This document shows, one piece after another, positions 32,901 through 47,900 of a stretch of DNA of 64,000 nucleotides (position 1 is its first letter; the number at the start of each line of letters is the position of its first letter). The DNA is from Aradus depressus (Eukaryota; Arthropoda; Insecta; Hemiptera; Aradidae). Location of the stretch: the NCBI GenBank assembly GCA_963662175.1, contig OY759216.1:38767087-38831086 (forward strand), read 5' to 3'. The notes beneath the pieces are model-generated. The model was not told the origin of the DNA. It ran no database searches and saw only the letters and a list, made by a program, of their open reading frames with translations. The position numbers and the translations under genes were made by a program.

Positions 32901-35900
32901 CCATGTAACCCTCCTATGCCAGGCGCCTTTGTCAGTGTCCATCTAGAGGCTGCCTCCTCTGCTGTACAGCTTTCCATCTGTGAAGCATTCGTATACACTG
33001 ATCAGGTAAGCTAATTATTTTTATTTTATTTTCTAATCATTGTTTATAATTTAATTAATAGTACAATATTACTACATATGTATATTTCGAGATTCTATTC
33101 TATCGTGTTGTTTAGTCATATCTCGTTGGCGTGTCACAAAAACTATATTTTACCTCCTGGTAACTCCCCAAGTTAGCTATTTGTAGATACATTATCTACA
33201 CAAAAACTCATAAAGATCTATATTATATTTTAATATCTAAGATATGTTTCCGATTTCTGTACTATCCGAGGCAGAGTTGTGCGTATAAAGACTAGGTCAT
33301 TAGGATTTTTATCTGGGAGGTAAAAAAAAAAAAAACATTGAGCAGATTATTTCAATTGAACTATTTAAAATCTGACTTGCCGATGAAGGAATTTGGAAGA
33401 AAGTTAGTAGTAGTAAAGTCTTTTATTCAATTAACATAATAGAAAATTACATATAAAACTTATATACAATAATGTGACCTTTTATGAAAGCAAACTCAAT
33501 GCCCTAAGCCGTCTTGAGGAGTCTAGATTTACATAAATAATATTATCTTATAAACTTATAATCTTATTTCTTATAAACAATTTTTTTTTTCTAAAATACA
33601 AATAAAAATAAAATAATAAATATATCTTTGTTCCTATTTATTTATTTATTTAATTCACAGTTTCTGAAATCCTAAGCCTTTATAGCTATAATTTACCAGT
33701 AGTTGCCATTCTTTACCATTTAATAATTCCTACATAAATGAAGTATCTATGTTGTTTTTAAATATTTTATTTTTTAAATCATCATATTTGGGTCAGGTAA
33801 TGAGGAAGTGATATAGATCTTCTTTACAGCCCCTGGTAACATATTGGGCATACAAAGTGGAAGAAGGTTATCTTTAATACTTTTATTGATGTGACATGAC
33901 ATAATTTAATACAAGACCTAGTTGTCTTCATGATTGGGAATGTTACTTTGTAAGAAGAAGAATTTTAATTATAGTGGTACCTTCAACAATACTACTCAAG
34001 ATCGCGAGTTTGAAGGGCAGCCGAGGCCCTTAGGTTTATTGCCTAGTAAGGGGGAAAAAAAAACCTGAGCACGCCCTCCGGATAGAAAAGTTTAGTGATA
34101 GTCGTTAAAAACAGGTTTACCGCTACAGGTAAACAGGTACTCGTTAAAAACACCTACCGTAGATAACTAAACCTTGGTAGACAAAATGTAGGACTCCCTC
34201 AGTAGAGTCGGGCTTATGTCCACCAGAGCAACGAAAGAGCGCTCTGGTAGTAGGCTATTTGACCTCGAAGTTAAAACCCGAACATGAGGTCGCAACAACA
34301 AAAGGAACGAGGCTAAGATTAGTCTTGTATTGTCGAAAAATCTATATGTTTCGTGACAACAATAAATAACAATAGAAAGCTGTTTTGTCGAAATGGATGG
34401 AGCCAACCTTCGTGGGGAAATATGGCTTTCGACATTACTTTGAATATAGATGGAGGAAAAATAACAAAACAGAATTCAATATCTCTTTATTTAAAATAAA
34501 TAATAACAGGTTATTGGTGCAGACGTTTGTCTGAAGCCAATTATAGTACATATTTGTCCCACGAGGGTGAACATTTCTACTATATTCCCTACATTTCTAT
34601 GAAATACTAAACCTCATAACTCATGTAGATTCAATAAGAACAACCAAAGGTATCTTCTAGAATATGATTTTTTTTCAACTCCATTTTCATTTTTCGACGC
34701 AGATTGGTTTGACTTTTTTTTTTCATGACCCCAGGATTTTTTTTTTTTGTAATTTGTTTATGCATTCATATCAAAAAGTTAACAGTACCTAAGTAAACCA
34801 TTTTGTCTGTCTGTTAATTCCGCAGGCACTGCCAATAGAAAGATGCCCCCAGTTTCGAGACCAGCCGCCAGGCAGCACTGCCACATACAACGGCAAATGT
34901 TACATCTTCTACAACAGACAGCCGCTGCCGCTGAGGGAGTCACTGACGTTCTGCAGAAGTCGGGGAGGCACTTTGGTGGATGAGAGTAATCCAGCTCTTC
35001 AGGGCTTCATCAGCTGGGAACTGTGGCGTCGGCATAGGTTGGTTCCATTAGGGTATACTAGCTGTATAACCGGTGTTGTCCTGGAGTAACTTTGCATCTT
35101 ATTACTTATTGTTAGTTGTTTTATTCAACAATATGTGAGATAATTAGTGCATGAGGTTATATGTTCTTTCTTGCTTTTATGACATTCCAAGAGAACTATG
35201 CAACGTTTGCGCCATAATAAAGTAGTTGTTTATGGATGTTTCCTATTAGATATAAAGAGTGTATATACTATCAGTAGACTCACATTTTCTATGATTGGCT
35301 AAAACGTCCTTCTATGGGGGATCTTATTTATTTTTTTTACTAATTTGGAAAAATTAAAAGAGATAAATTGTCGTTAAAATGATTACTAAAGAGAACTCAG
35401 ATCTATAGACTGGTGAGGTCGAGGGGGAATCGTTATTCAAACATTCGGATTGACATTAACTACAAACATTTTCAAAATGGTATTATTTCTTGATATAAAA
35501 AAGAAATGAAGAAAAGTAGATTATTTCAAAAGAGTTCTTACACCTACATGTCAAATGGATCCGAAGCTATGCTCGTATGTTACCGCAAATTTGGTGACTT
35601 CAGCGAAAACTTACGTTTTCTCAGACTAAAAAAAATATTATCTCCAAAGACATTGTGCAATTTTTTTATTTGTTTAATATGAGTCACCTATTTATAGTCA
35701 TATTATTTTTTAAAAATTAATAAATAGTCAAAATTGAAATTTTGAAGGTTTTCGGTTTGACGCGGACTAACCTAGATATGAATTTACATGATTATAATAA
35801 TAATAACGTTGCCGTATATGCGTAAAGAAAGGAATATAGTAGAACCTCATCTCTTGGTAGAATGTTTATAATGTAGGTTGATAATACAGCTCTCGGAGTT

Positions 35901-38900
35901 GTTTGTGTTAAAAAAAAGTCTCTTTTATTGATGACAAAAATGTGTGTGTTGTCAGAATTTAGCATAATATGTATATGTTCTAAGGTTAACATCACATGCA
36001 TATAAATTATTTTAGGAGTGACACGAGCAGTCAGTATTGGATGGGAGCTGTGCGAGACCACAAGGACCGAAACAACTGGAAGTGGATCAATGGAGAGGAC
36101 GTAACGGTGTCTTTCTGGAACCTTCCTGGGGGGGACGAGGACTGCGCACGCTACGATGGCTCCAAGGGGTGGCTCTGGTCAGACACTAACTGCAACGCCA
36201 AAATTAACTACATATGTCAACACCGTAAGTCAGTTCTAAGTAGTAGTTCTGCCTAAGTAATCCTGATCCCCCAGGTAACTGTCCTGCAAAACTTCAGATC
36301 CTGTCAAACTTTTGAATAATTCTTGAACACTCCAGAATTTGAAGCTGAAATCGGTTAAACGCAACGAGATATCTTAAGTACAAAATTTTGTCGTATCAAA
36401 ACCCTTAAAAATGCCGTTTTGCTCCATCTTGATCGAACTATTAGTCGCTGAGATAACCCCTGGGTACAATTTTGTTGAAAAAACGTTATTTAGAAACTAA
36501 AGCAGTGACATTTAAACGTTTAATGTGCTCTACAAATTTCGAGTATTATTTCTATTAAATATAAACTAGAATAATAAACTAGATCTGACCATATACTTTA
36601 ACTTTCCAGTGTTTTTCTTAGATGAGTTATGAGATATATTTATGTTATATATTCTACATAATATATTTCTTACAACACTTTAACCTTAATTACATAGTAC
36701 TAACTTACTTCCCTTGGCGCTACTGTCCTTGTAGAACCTGGGCCTCCACCATTCTTCTCTATCCTCTCCCTGCCGTCTCCACCTTCTCACACCCATCTTC
36801 GTGAGGTCGTCCTCCAGCCAACGCAAGCTAACTCTCCCTCTTTTCTGTCTTCTTGTATGCCCTTCCAATATGCTCTTCGAGACTCGGTCTGGCTCCATCG
36901 CAGTCTTCCTTGCTTTAGTGCACCAAGTCCGGGCTGTTATACAACTCCCTAAGCTCTCCGGTTGGACCCTATACTTAAGTATAGGGTCATATATTTTTCT
37001 CAACATCTTCCTTTCCCACTTATTAAGCAAGATTTTGCCCTTTTTAGTCTTGATCATGAAGAATTATTACCAACTGTTGGAGCAAACTTCAGTTTCGGAT
37101 TCTGGAGATCAAAACAAGCATAATGTTCAAAAGACAGACATTCGATTTTTGAATTACTGTTATTTATCGGAATAATTTTCAAAATTCTTTAGAACAAGTA
37201 TGGGGTAGTTTTTTAAGGGACTGTTTTCATATCCACTCTGATTTTGACCTCCTCATAATTATCTCTTAAATGTATTCTGTAGCATGAAAGGGCTGCTTGA
37301 TTGGTTTGTTACAATTTATTTCATTCTTTCTATGACCGGCCATTCGAGCATTTTGATTAAAAAATAATTTCTATCCCATTGAAAGAAATCTTGAAAGAAG
37401 AAAACCGGCGTTTCAAGAGTTCGCATTCTATTTTATTTCCCTGTTTCTATAATTGACATGAATTAACTTCAAGAAACACTATAACGACGCAGAAAATTGC
37501 AGTATATTACAATAGACAATACAGAATGAAGTAATGGTCCTGAGCTGACGATCTCTCAGGACATTTCAAACGTCTCATATTTGAAGTGATATTTAACTTT
37601 CTTTTTTAAAGATCAGATCTATTTTTCTAATCGCTATTATTTATTTAAATGTTTTTTTTAAATAATATCCTTTGGCCTTTTATACAATACAGTATTTATG
37701 TTTCATTACGCACTTAATATTGCTTTAAGTGTTGGTCTATATTGCAATCAGCATTTGAATTTTTACAAACCATTGTTATTGTTGAACTTTAATCAAAGAA
37801 AAACGTAACGCATAATTTACCGTTAAGAAAAATATGATAATGATGGCTCAGTTTAAACATAAAAAAATCTATATCTATAGATATATCTCATCCAGATTGA
37901 AGGTCTCGTTCCATACACGTAGAGGCAAGTTTTTCGTGGATGTGACCACAATGTTCCGTAGCTTTTAAAGCCCCGTAGTGAAATAATAAAAAAAAAATGG
38001 ATGAAATCAACTTTTTTATTCGGCCTCACCCTGGCGATACAATATTCATTTCTATGAAATACTTGTATCTATCTACTATATAAGTCATGCCTGGTCTTGT
38101 AACCCGGCATCAGCTTTTAGTTAGTTTATTATTTAACTAACATAAAATGATGAATACATAGAAATGTCCTTCTTTTGAAATGAAAATAGCAAATGGAATC
38201 GAAATTCTAACATATAAGTAAAAAATGTCTGACCGATTAAAAATCTTGCCCCATACAATATAAATGGAGTAAGAAGTAACAGAAATACATTTATGTTTAT
38301 GCTCTAAAACTGTGTTTAGAATTTTACATAGAATTTATTCTTTTATTCCACTAAATATTTCTTTTATTTAGAAGGTAATAATAATTTAAAACAAATTATA
38401 GAACTAACAAAAAAAAAATTGGGGTGGTCCAGATAAGCGGACCACAAGTGAAGTAACTCCTAAACGGTTAGAGATATCAAAATTGTGCATAGGACTAAAG
38501 TTGTAGCACTCGCCGAGAGCTATAATATGGCGTCCTCGAAAAGACAAAATGACCCTTTTAATGGCTCAAACAGCACTTCGAAGGGCGGGGTTCCCTTTTG
38601 ACCCTTAAGTTTCTTTACATTTTATCAAAGTACTAAAGAAACAAGGAAGAACTGTGCACGTCAAGTAGTTCTCGGAAAAAAAAACGTTTAAAGTTGCACG
38701 TTTTTCTCATTCTGAAGTTAGTTGGAATTTAATAACTTCAGAATAAGAAAAACGTGCAACTTTAAACTTTTTTTTTCTGAGAACTACTTGACGTATCAAA
38801 AAACTGTTTGCACAGTTCTTCCTTGTTTCTTTAGTACTTTAATAAAATGTAATGAAACTTAAGGGTCAAAAGGGAACCCCGCCCTTCGAAGGGCTGTTTG

Positions 38901-41900
38901 AGCCATTGAAAGGGTCATTTATGTATTTTCGAGGACGCCATACTTTAGCTCTCGGTGAGTGCTACGACTTTAGTCCTATGCACAATTTTGATATCTCTAA
39001 TCGTTTAGGAGTTATTTCACTTGTGGCCCGAAAATCTGGGCCATCCTGTATATATACATTCTTGAATCCCGGTTAACCGAGATAATCTTCACCGGATAAT
39101 AAAGCCATTCTTCCTTTATTTTTTGTAATTGTAATGTTATACATTGTAACTTAACGAGTTGCTTTTGCGGTAAGGAAAATTAGACTACAAATAGAATAAA
39201 TAAATTAATGGGATAAAGTTCTTGTCAAAGGATGAAAGTTTCTAGTGCTGTTTTATCAAATTATGAATTTAGAATGATTTCGTTTTAGACTTCAATTTTT
39301 AGACCATGTTATTTTTTGACAGAGCCCAAAGCGTGCGGTAAACCAGAGCAGCCGCCCAATTCGACCATGGTCGCTGATACATTCGATGTGGGAGCCACTA
39401 TAGAGTACAGCTGTGACGAGGGACATCTGATGGTTGGACCCAGCAACAGAGTCTGTCTACCTACGGGATTCTACAATGAATTTCCTCCTGTCTGTAAAAG
39501 TAAGTTCTATTTTATAAATATATATATATATATTTTTTTTATAAATATTAAAATTAATATTTATTAGTTTTGTTTATTATAATCAAGGCAGCAAGTAGCA
39601 TATAGGTATGTTTTCTATTTAATATAATATAATGAATCACTACTGTAAGACTAGCTGCGTCATTTTTCTAAGCAGAAGCTTAGTCTCCATTGACTGCCAG
39701 ATTTTACTGATTTGAGTCGTCCTTTTTCAAGATGGCTCGGTTAAAAAGAGAAGCTTCTTTCTAATTATTACATTCTTATAGTTAAGAAAGTTTTGTAATC
39801 GTGTGAAAATCCGAGATCGAAGTTTCAACTGATTTTCACGTTTCAAGGTCCCCTGAATAGGTTTTGACCATTTTCGCAATGATGTCTCTCTGTGCATATA
39901 TCTGTGTGTGAAAAGTTGTGAGCTCTCTACCGCGATAACGATTGTAGCTATGAACTTAAAATTTGGAATGAAGAGGTCACATGTTCTAACATAGATATGA
40001 TTAGATTTTGGCCGAAATCGAATGAAAATTGAGGTTTATGTTTATAACCTAATAAAAATCTTTTCGAGTAATAGTTGTGGAGAATACTGAAATACATAAT
40101 TTATATGAAGTATGATTTTATACAGGTCATCCAGTTTTCGAGATACACGCCGAAAACCATCTTGGAATGTAGTTTTGAAACACATACTTTTAGACGTTTC
40201 CTTGATTTATCCGAAAACGATTAGTCCTATCGCAAAATTGATTCTTACCAAAATTGTTTCTTATAAAATTTCCAATCGCTAAAAAGTCATCAAATTTGAT
40301 CAATACGATAATAGTTGTAGCGCCCCGAAGAATGTAAACTAAATGTCTATAAAGAATATATCATAAGTAATTTTTAAATCGTAACTCATAGCAACGAACT
40401 TTAAAATATGGTTTTTGTATTGGTAGTTTTTTGAAAAATTATAAAAATTAAGAAAAATATATGTGACGTGGCAATCACAGGATATTCTTATACCAACAAC
40501 AATTACAGATCACTCTCTCTCCCTCTCTCCTTCTCAACATCATTTCATTTTGTCTCTTTGTACAGCGTTATCTTGAGAGTAGACATTCTTATACCCAGTA
40601 ATGCCAGTATGAAATAATTTTAAGAAGGGGGAAATAGAGTGATCTGTGATTGGTATAAAAAAAGTTCTGTAATGGCCACATCACAATTTTTTTTAAAACG
40701 TATCCAACAGAAATTGCAAATAATGAAGCTTTTCTGTTGGAATGGTATATATTTCCTGGACGATCCCCTTACTAACTGAGTGCTGTCTGCGGTTCAGGGA
40801 TAGAGTGCGGTTTTCCAGCGGACATCCCTAACGGTGGTTACCAGCTACTGAATGGCACTGTCAACTATCTAAGTCAGGTGCTCTACTCCTGTGAGGAGGG
40901 CTACAAGATGTCTGGGAGAGCTCATCTTATGTGTGACCTCGACGAACGGTGGGATGGTCCCCCGCCCCGTTGCCAACGTAAGTTTACATTCATTTAATTA
41001 TATCAAGATGTCCAGCAACCTATCAATTATCCGAGAACTAAATAAATTTGTTAGGGAAAAATATTGGAGTTCGTACAGTATAAAATTTCAATTTGTTTCC
41101 TTTTTCTATTAGCAGTAGACCGTGAGCCTCCATCTTGCAAAATACAGAGCTCACCAGGAGCCTTCAAAACATTGAGTAACACTTTTGAGTAGTGTAAGGA
41201 GATTCTGAATTTATAATAATATATATTTTTTACTTTCTCTCAGTTTATTTTTTGCTGTTTACAACCTAGCAAATAGACCTTTCGGGAAGAACTCCCATCA
41301 TAAATATCTAATTTATTTGCTGATATTTATTATGTACAACTTTTTTCTTACACTGAGCATAATAATCTTTACTCAGAACATATCTTAGAAGCCCACGTCT
41401 CGTACCTTAGTCTAGAGGTCTTAACACAGAGGTCGAATATTTGCAGAATGTATTGTAACATATAATAAAGGAAGTGAATTTTTAGTAATAAGAATCTAAA
41501 CGTTTCAGCCATTCTGTGCGGAGAGCCTCCAGTTGTTGAAAATGGGGACATGTTCCTCTCCAATAACATCACCGTTGCTGGTACTGTTGTCGAATATTCT
41601 TGTGTTTCTCGGAAATATAAACTTGTTGGTGCCAAACAGCTCACCTGCCTTGTTGACGGCAAATATGACAATCCGCCTCCACTCTGCAAAGGTAAATCAC
41701 ATGTCTGTCTATCAAATCATTTTTCTGCTTTTTTGTTACTGTTGCTGTTATATTTATATTTTATTAACAGCATTGACTCAAAGTTCCTGCTAATTGTAAT
41801 AGCGTCCTAAAAGAACAAAACAAAAATAAAAAGTAAAACTGAATAAAACATTTCCTCTCATGGAAGGTTTCGCATAGTATAACATATCAGCTGATCAGGG

Positions 41901-44900
41901 TATGTTTGCTTTTCTCATATTCTACATTTTCCTACAACATATCACCTTTCGAACACGTCGTGGGTGCTAAAATCCTCAAGTGCCTTTATTACGATTAAAA
42001 TATTGACTCTCATTCAGGTGATGCGTATCGCTCCCAGAGCACTTGTAGTAATCTTTTCGAGTTTTGCATTTGACTTTTTTTTTTTAATTTAGAGCAATAA
42101 ACTTCTCACATTTTTATCCTTCAATGATAATATATTTTATTTTGTGTAATAATAATAATAAAGTATAATTTTTATAAATACAGTCTTGATTTTGGGGCTT
42201 CCCACACTGGCGTTTTTTAGTGTACGAACGGTCGTTGGTGAGGTGCTCCCAGGAAACAAAGGAGTGAAAAGAAACCGCCCCCTCGACCTCAGACGGACTA
42301 CTAAGCGTTCATTCTTTTCATACTGACCAAGTATTCTTAAAGAACAACCGTGTGGGAATGCCACAACCGCACTCCGAGTATGCTTTATAAGAGCCCCCAT
42401 ATATAATCCTGATACATCTAGTTGTACAATAATAATTTTGAATTCTAACGTCTAATCCTGTATTAATCATTATGGTTGTTTGTTTGACACAGAAGAGCCA
42501 AGAGGATCCATACTTCCGACACTAGTGACGAGCACCCGAGCTCCCACAGTCCGTCCGGTAACCCGAGAACGACCACGACCCTTCGCTCCCGTCCGAACCC
42601 CAAAGCCGATCTCACCCGACCCCGACCTCGACAACAAACTGAGTGAGACCAACCATGTGCCACACATCGTACTGCCTGACCACAGAGCCAATGTTCGCAA
42701 CGATCTAGCCGGCATTGACATCCCAGGCCACTCTCTTCACGACGAGAGGACAATGTTGGGCGCTAAACTCAATCTGGGTAAGTTTTATTGTCCAATCTGT
42801 AACTGAAAAAACATCCCAAGCAACTATACAGTTTGTATTTAAAAGGATTGAGGGGATGAAAATTGTTAAAGCAGGCAGACAATATATTTTTTTATTCTCC
42901 TAGTTTAGTTACTATTTTTATAACATATTGTACTTTTGAGTGTTTCCGCAGTACGATATATCACCATCAGCACTTACATTTTTCAAGTATTTTAAACATA
43001 CATTTCACATTCAAGAAAAATATATGCACATAGTGTGTTTGTACCAACAACATTTCTCTAAAACCTTTGAATCTGATTTGAAAACATATTTGGCAAACCC
43101 TCAGTATTTTTTCATTGCTTATCCAGTGAGGACACGTTTTTTTTTACTTGTAATTTAATTTTTTTAGTGTAATATTATAAATTGTTCTTCTTATTACAAA
43201 TAATTATGAAAGTCCCGGCTGAGCAAATGAAAAAAGGGGAGTTATTCCAAATTAAGATTCTATGGAGAGTAGAAATATGCTTGAAATAGTCTTCTTTCAT
43301 TGATTAGGACCGGATAAATCTGTTTTTTTTTTTCTAAAATCTTGTTAGAAAATATTCTTTCCTCCTTAATTCCTACCTTCCTCCCCTTTAATGTAGATAA
43401 ATGATTTTCTATTATTTATAATTGCTTGTATTTCCCTATATTTCAGGAGTGATCATTGCCTTGGGTATTTTTGGTGGTTTCGTATTTCTGGCTGCCGTCG
43501 TTACCACAATCGTCATACTCATTAAAAGGTATGTCAAGTGTATATGGTATCTTTTGTATAATCTGTTGTTGTACAAAAAAATTATTATAGTTTAATCTCA
43601 CTATAGAGTTAAAAGTAAGTGAGGTTCTGTTGTAAGATGGGCGCAGATGCACCACTCAAAGGGAAAGACATATGAAAAATATGTTAGTTTACTGCTTATA
43701 TAAAAACTATAAAAGGATTAAATTATCTCATTATTAGTTCATCTCACTTTATTCCGAAAAGATTAACCAGAATTGAGAAAAATCTAATGAATTATACATG
43801 AATCTATGCATGAATGAATTTTCAGATTACTTCTTTTAATATAGAAAACCAGACAGGGAATGAAAAATGGAAAATTCATGTACATTTCTTCTTTCTGTAT
43901 TACTCATTAACCGGCAATCTTACCCTTTGTAAATCTAGGATTGCATTTTGATTTGAGTTTCAAAGCAAAGCATTTTTATTACTTTATTGGATCGATATTA
44001 TTACAATTTAAGTCATTAATTGTATTTATATGTGATTTTTTTTTTGTTAATGAACAATGAATGAGAGTACCATACCTGCATGTTTGCAAATTGCTTTTGA
44101 GTGTTCTCAATTGATATGGCTTGCTTAAGAAAAAAAAATAAAAGCAAACAATCGCAATTGAAAGTGCAGTGGTTTCCAAATTCTACACTTCCATCCCTTT
44201 TCTTATTGCTTTTGAGACAAATCCTGTGTACACTGCTAATTTTTTTCTTACTAAATATTTTTGGCAAATTATAAAATACAAGTTATATTTATTTATTTTC
44301 AATATTTTACTTCTTAGTATTAACCGGGTTTACTCTCCGTACCATTCTTAAAATGAATAACAATATTTTTTTTTTAAATCCTGAATTCAAATACCGTTTC
44401 CTGTGAGTCCTTTGTCATGCCTAGAACCATGTTTGAAGCATCGTATGTGCCTCCCAGTCTCAGATGTAGCCTCTTGATGTGCTCTCTCTCTGCTCCTGAT
44501 AGTTACTGCTTATTTCCTGTTGAGGTTGGTGCATTCCACCATCTAAACTTGAGATCTATTTTGCCTATAACGTCCTTGATTTTAGAGTGTTCTCCTCTAA
44601 ACGCCTTATTCCATTCCCTTTTAATCTCAAAGTTGCAGCAGGTATTCATTGCTGAAGTCCGTACGCTAACTTGAGGGTCAATTCCTACTATCACAGCTAT
44701 AGCAACCGTAGCTCCAGTAGCTACTAGTCATACTAGACCTACTGTCTGCTGGAGTTGCTTATGCTCCGCTGCTCTGCTTGTGCCATCACCATAGCGCAAC
44801 ATAAGTGACCCTTGGTTTGATCTCTGTCTCGTATATCCATTTCATTGATTAGGGGCTAATACCCCAAGTTCTCCCTGTTGCCCTTTCGGACGTTATTTGG

Positions 44901-47900
44901 CACTGCCAGAACGCTCCCCATGCTTTGTTATGGACGGTCTGGGTGTGCATTCTTCACGACAATGAAGCATCTGAGTGTACTCCTAGGTATTTCATTTCGT
45001 TAGATGAAGAGGACTAATCTGGTGTTGTCCGAGCTAACAGTTAGTCCCTTGTTCTCATGCCACTCTGCGGTTGCTAAGTCTTCTATCGCGGAGCAAACGG
45101 TATCCAAAGACTTTCCTCAGACCTTCATGTAAAATGGCTTTCTCTTCAGCTTACAAATTGGCTCATCAACCACCAGGCACCAGAGATTGGGTGACCCCCA
45201 CAAATTCGAGTCGCCAGAGATATTTTCATGCGTGAACATAAAGTTTTACGATATATATTGCGCTGAAGGGAGAGCATGAGCGTTGAACATCTCGATAATG
45301 CAGCGCTCTGCTGTAAGCGAGTTAGTAGTCAATGTACTCTTACGTTACATGAGGTCAGTATACACTTACACTTTGAGGGTTTGGGAAATGAGATCTAATG
45401 ATTAAGCATCCCTAGTACTGACAAACGAGATGCTTGATTTACGGGACTATCACAGCTAAGGGCTAAGTTTCGTAAGCACTGGACTTTAAAATTCGCTCTC
45501 CATTTCTTCATCAAAGATCGGCCATCTCATCTGTGGCCCAGATGTTTTGTATTATGCAATAATTTCAAAGATACTATACCAGGTTTACAAAGCTTGGATT
45601 TTTTTCTATAGATTCATTGTCAAACCAATTTCAATTTTATAGTTTGCCTACTTTTTGGCTGTTTCTTGGACATCATTACTTCCAGAACCCTTGAAACAAA
45701 GATTAACCCCTTTCATCCTATTCCATTTTTGGAAACCACTACCACCACAATTAAGTGTTCGGGTTGGCAACCCTGGTGGAAGGTTATGCAGCGCTAACAG
45801 TCTGCGGTGGGTGTTGTGTTCACAGCGGAAGGAGGTCCAAGCTGCCTCCTTCCAGATCGATGCCCTCTCGATGGTACACACTACTTGCGATGCCCTTCCC
45901 CGACCAGCAGGTCGGCCGGAGACAGTTTGCCCGGGCCTACCACAGCCGAGCTGGATATTTCTCTAACCCTATTTGACACTGTCACCCACCATTCAAATAC
46001 ATTTAATTTTCACCTATGAGTACAAACTATATCTAAGAAAGGTAATGTGTTCAATAAATATTCAGTTTTGATATATCCGTGGTCCCGGGGGAAAGAAGAT
46101 AAGCCCAAAATCGGACAAAATAATGTAAAGAACTATCCTTCAATTGGGCAAACAACGTCCGAAAAGCAACATACATTACATTGGTGACCTATCCAGATTT
46201 TCCTCGGGACCATGAATATATGTAAAAACTCACTTTTGTATTTTTTTGAAGTATTTTTCTGAGTATTATTAAAGAAAGCACAAATTTAGGGAAACTTGGT
46301 GGTGTCAGTGTCATTTATCTTTCTTCTTAACTTTACTTCACCCAACTTCGGGTAAATGCACTTGTTACTTCCAGACTGCATTTGTAGCTTTAGACATTGC
46401 ATGTCACCTTTCTCTACTGTTACTAACGTTTATGTATTTTCTTATTACCTTCCGTAGTTTTTTATTCTGTAAAAATTGTTGATATGGGTAATGCCAATAC
46501 ATTACCATTATTCCGGTGTTATAAAAATTACAATTTAATATAAAAATTGAAGAGTAACTGTTTCAGGGATTCGGAATAGCTGCCCCCATGTTTTGTTCGC
46601 TACATCCTTATAATAGTTCGATTTTTACTAAATGCCTTATAGGTAAAGACAATGGTAATAGGTAAACGTCGAGTATCCAATCATGAATCAACAATCACAA
46701 TTTCCAGAGAGTATCCCCTAAATCCACGTCAGATTTCTGCAATACCCCTTCTTTGAAACAATCCAGCGCCTAATTCCATCTACTCTCCATTCGTTATTTT
46801 GATTGTGGTATCAAAATCTACTTGCTGTCCAGCCCTCCCAGTGTTGCAGTATGTGTGGTCCCCCAGAGTCCCCATTCCAGTCGTTGATGGTTCAAGTGAA
46901 ATAGCCTGTAAGCTCTACAACCTACAGTTCGATAGAATCTGAGACACACATATCTTCTAAGTAAATGTTTTGCGATCTCTTTTATAATTCAGGTGATATA
47001 TGACAGCCTCCAGCCTGGTTGGAGCCTTCTCAATTGTTGCTTCTTTATCTGCCATTTTACCTTGCTATAAAATCCTACATTCTGAAGGTATTCCAATCTT
47101 CATTGAAACTACTACTAGTGAATTTTTGAAAAAATGTAACAATTCTGAAATAATTTTTCTGTGAGGAAAACTCTTTCGTTGAATGTATTTCAGCTTTTGG
47201 TAGTGAAATATTGTACTTTTCACGTATATCAAGCTCTTGGTTTGTCTGGTAGCACCCAACTGTTTTTGAAACTCAAAAATGGTTGCCAATTTCACTGTAT
47301 TTTGCTTTACTCTTCCAAATTCCTTTAGTTTCTCTTCATTTTATAGATTTGCTACAACATTCCATCGCTCAGAAAAGGGATGGCTCTTCTAGTCGTGATA
47401 CTGGTTAAGTGTTTCCTATCGAATAAATCACAACGAGGATAAACGAATATTTTTTTATTACACTTATACTTCCTGTAAAAATGCTTTACAAATAAGTATG
47501 CATTAGACAGAATAACTATGTTTGTATTTGTTACAGTCTAGCCTGGTAGCCTAGCAAATGTAACATTTCTGCTCATATTTAATAATTGGCTTCAGAATAT
47601 GTTACATCATTAAAAATCAGGCGAAAATTTGCTCTGTGATTTGAAGAGCTTACCTCTAAATAAACATTTAGGGCGAGAATCTTTACGTTAGTTCTGAAAT
47701 ACTTTTCAGTTTTGTATATTGTGAAAAAATAAATATGTATATTTGTTGCTCGAAGTATTTCGATGAGACCTGAATATATGATTGTGAGTGGTGCAGTTGT
47801 AATTAAATGCACTTTACCCACTTTAGTCTCAAGTAACTAAAAGTTATTTTCGTATTGTGTTATATTCCTTTCATTCGGGCATCATCAGGCACTTTTTTAA

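Noticed and set aside
42463..42806. Antisense frames over the stalk exon
   Set aside because: Shadow frames of the GC-rich stalk exon; splice borders and phase support the + strand reading.
45655..46019. Other frames across the short-tail exon (103 and 70 codons)
   Set aside because: Only the frame ending at 45976 matches the phase of the transmembrane exon through the acceptor at 45825.
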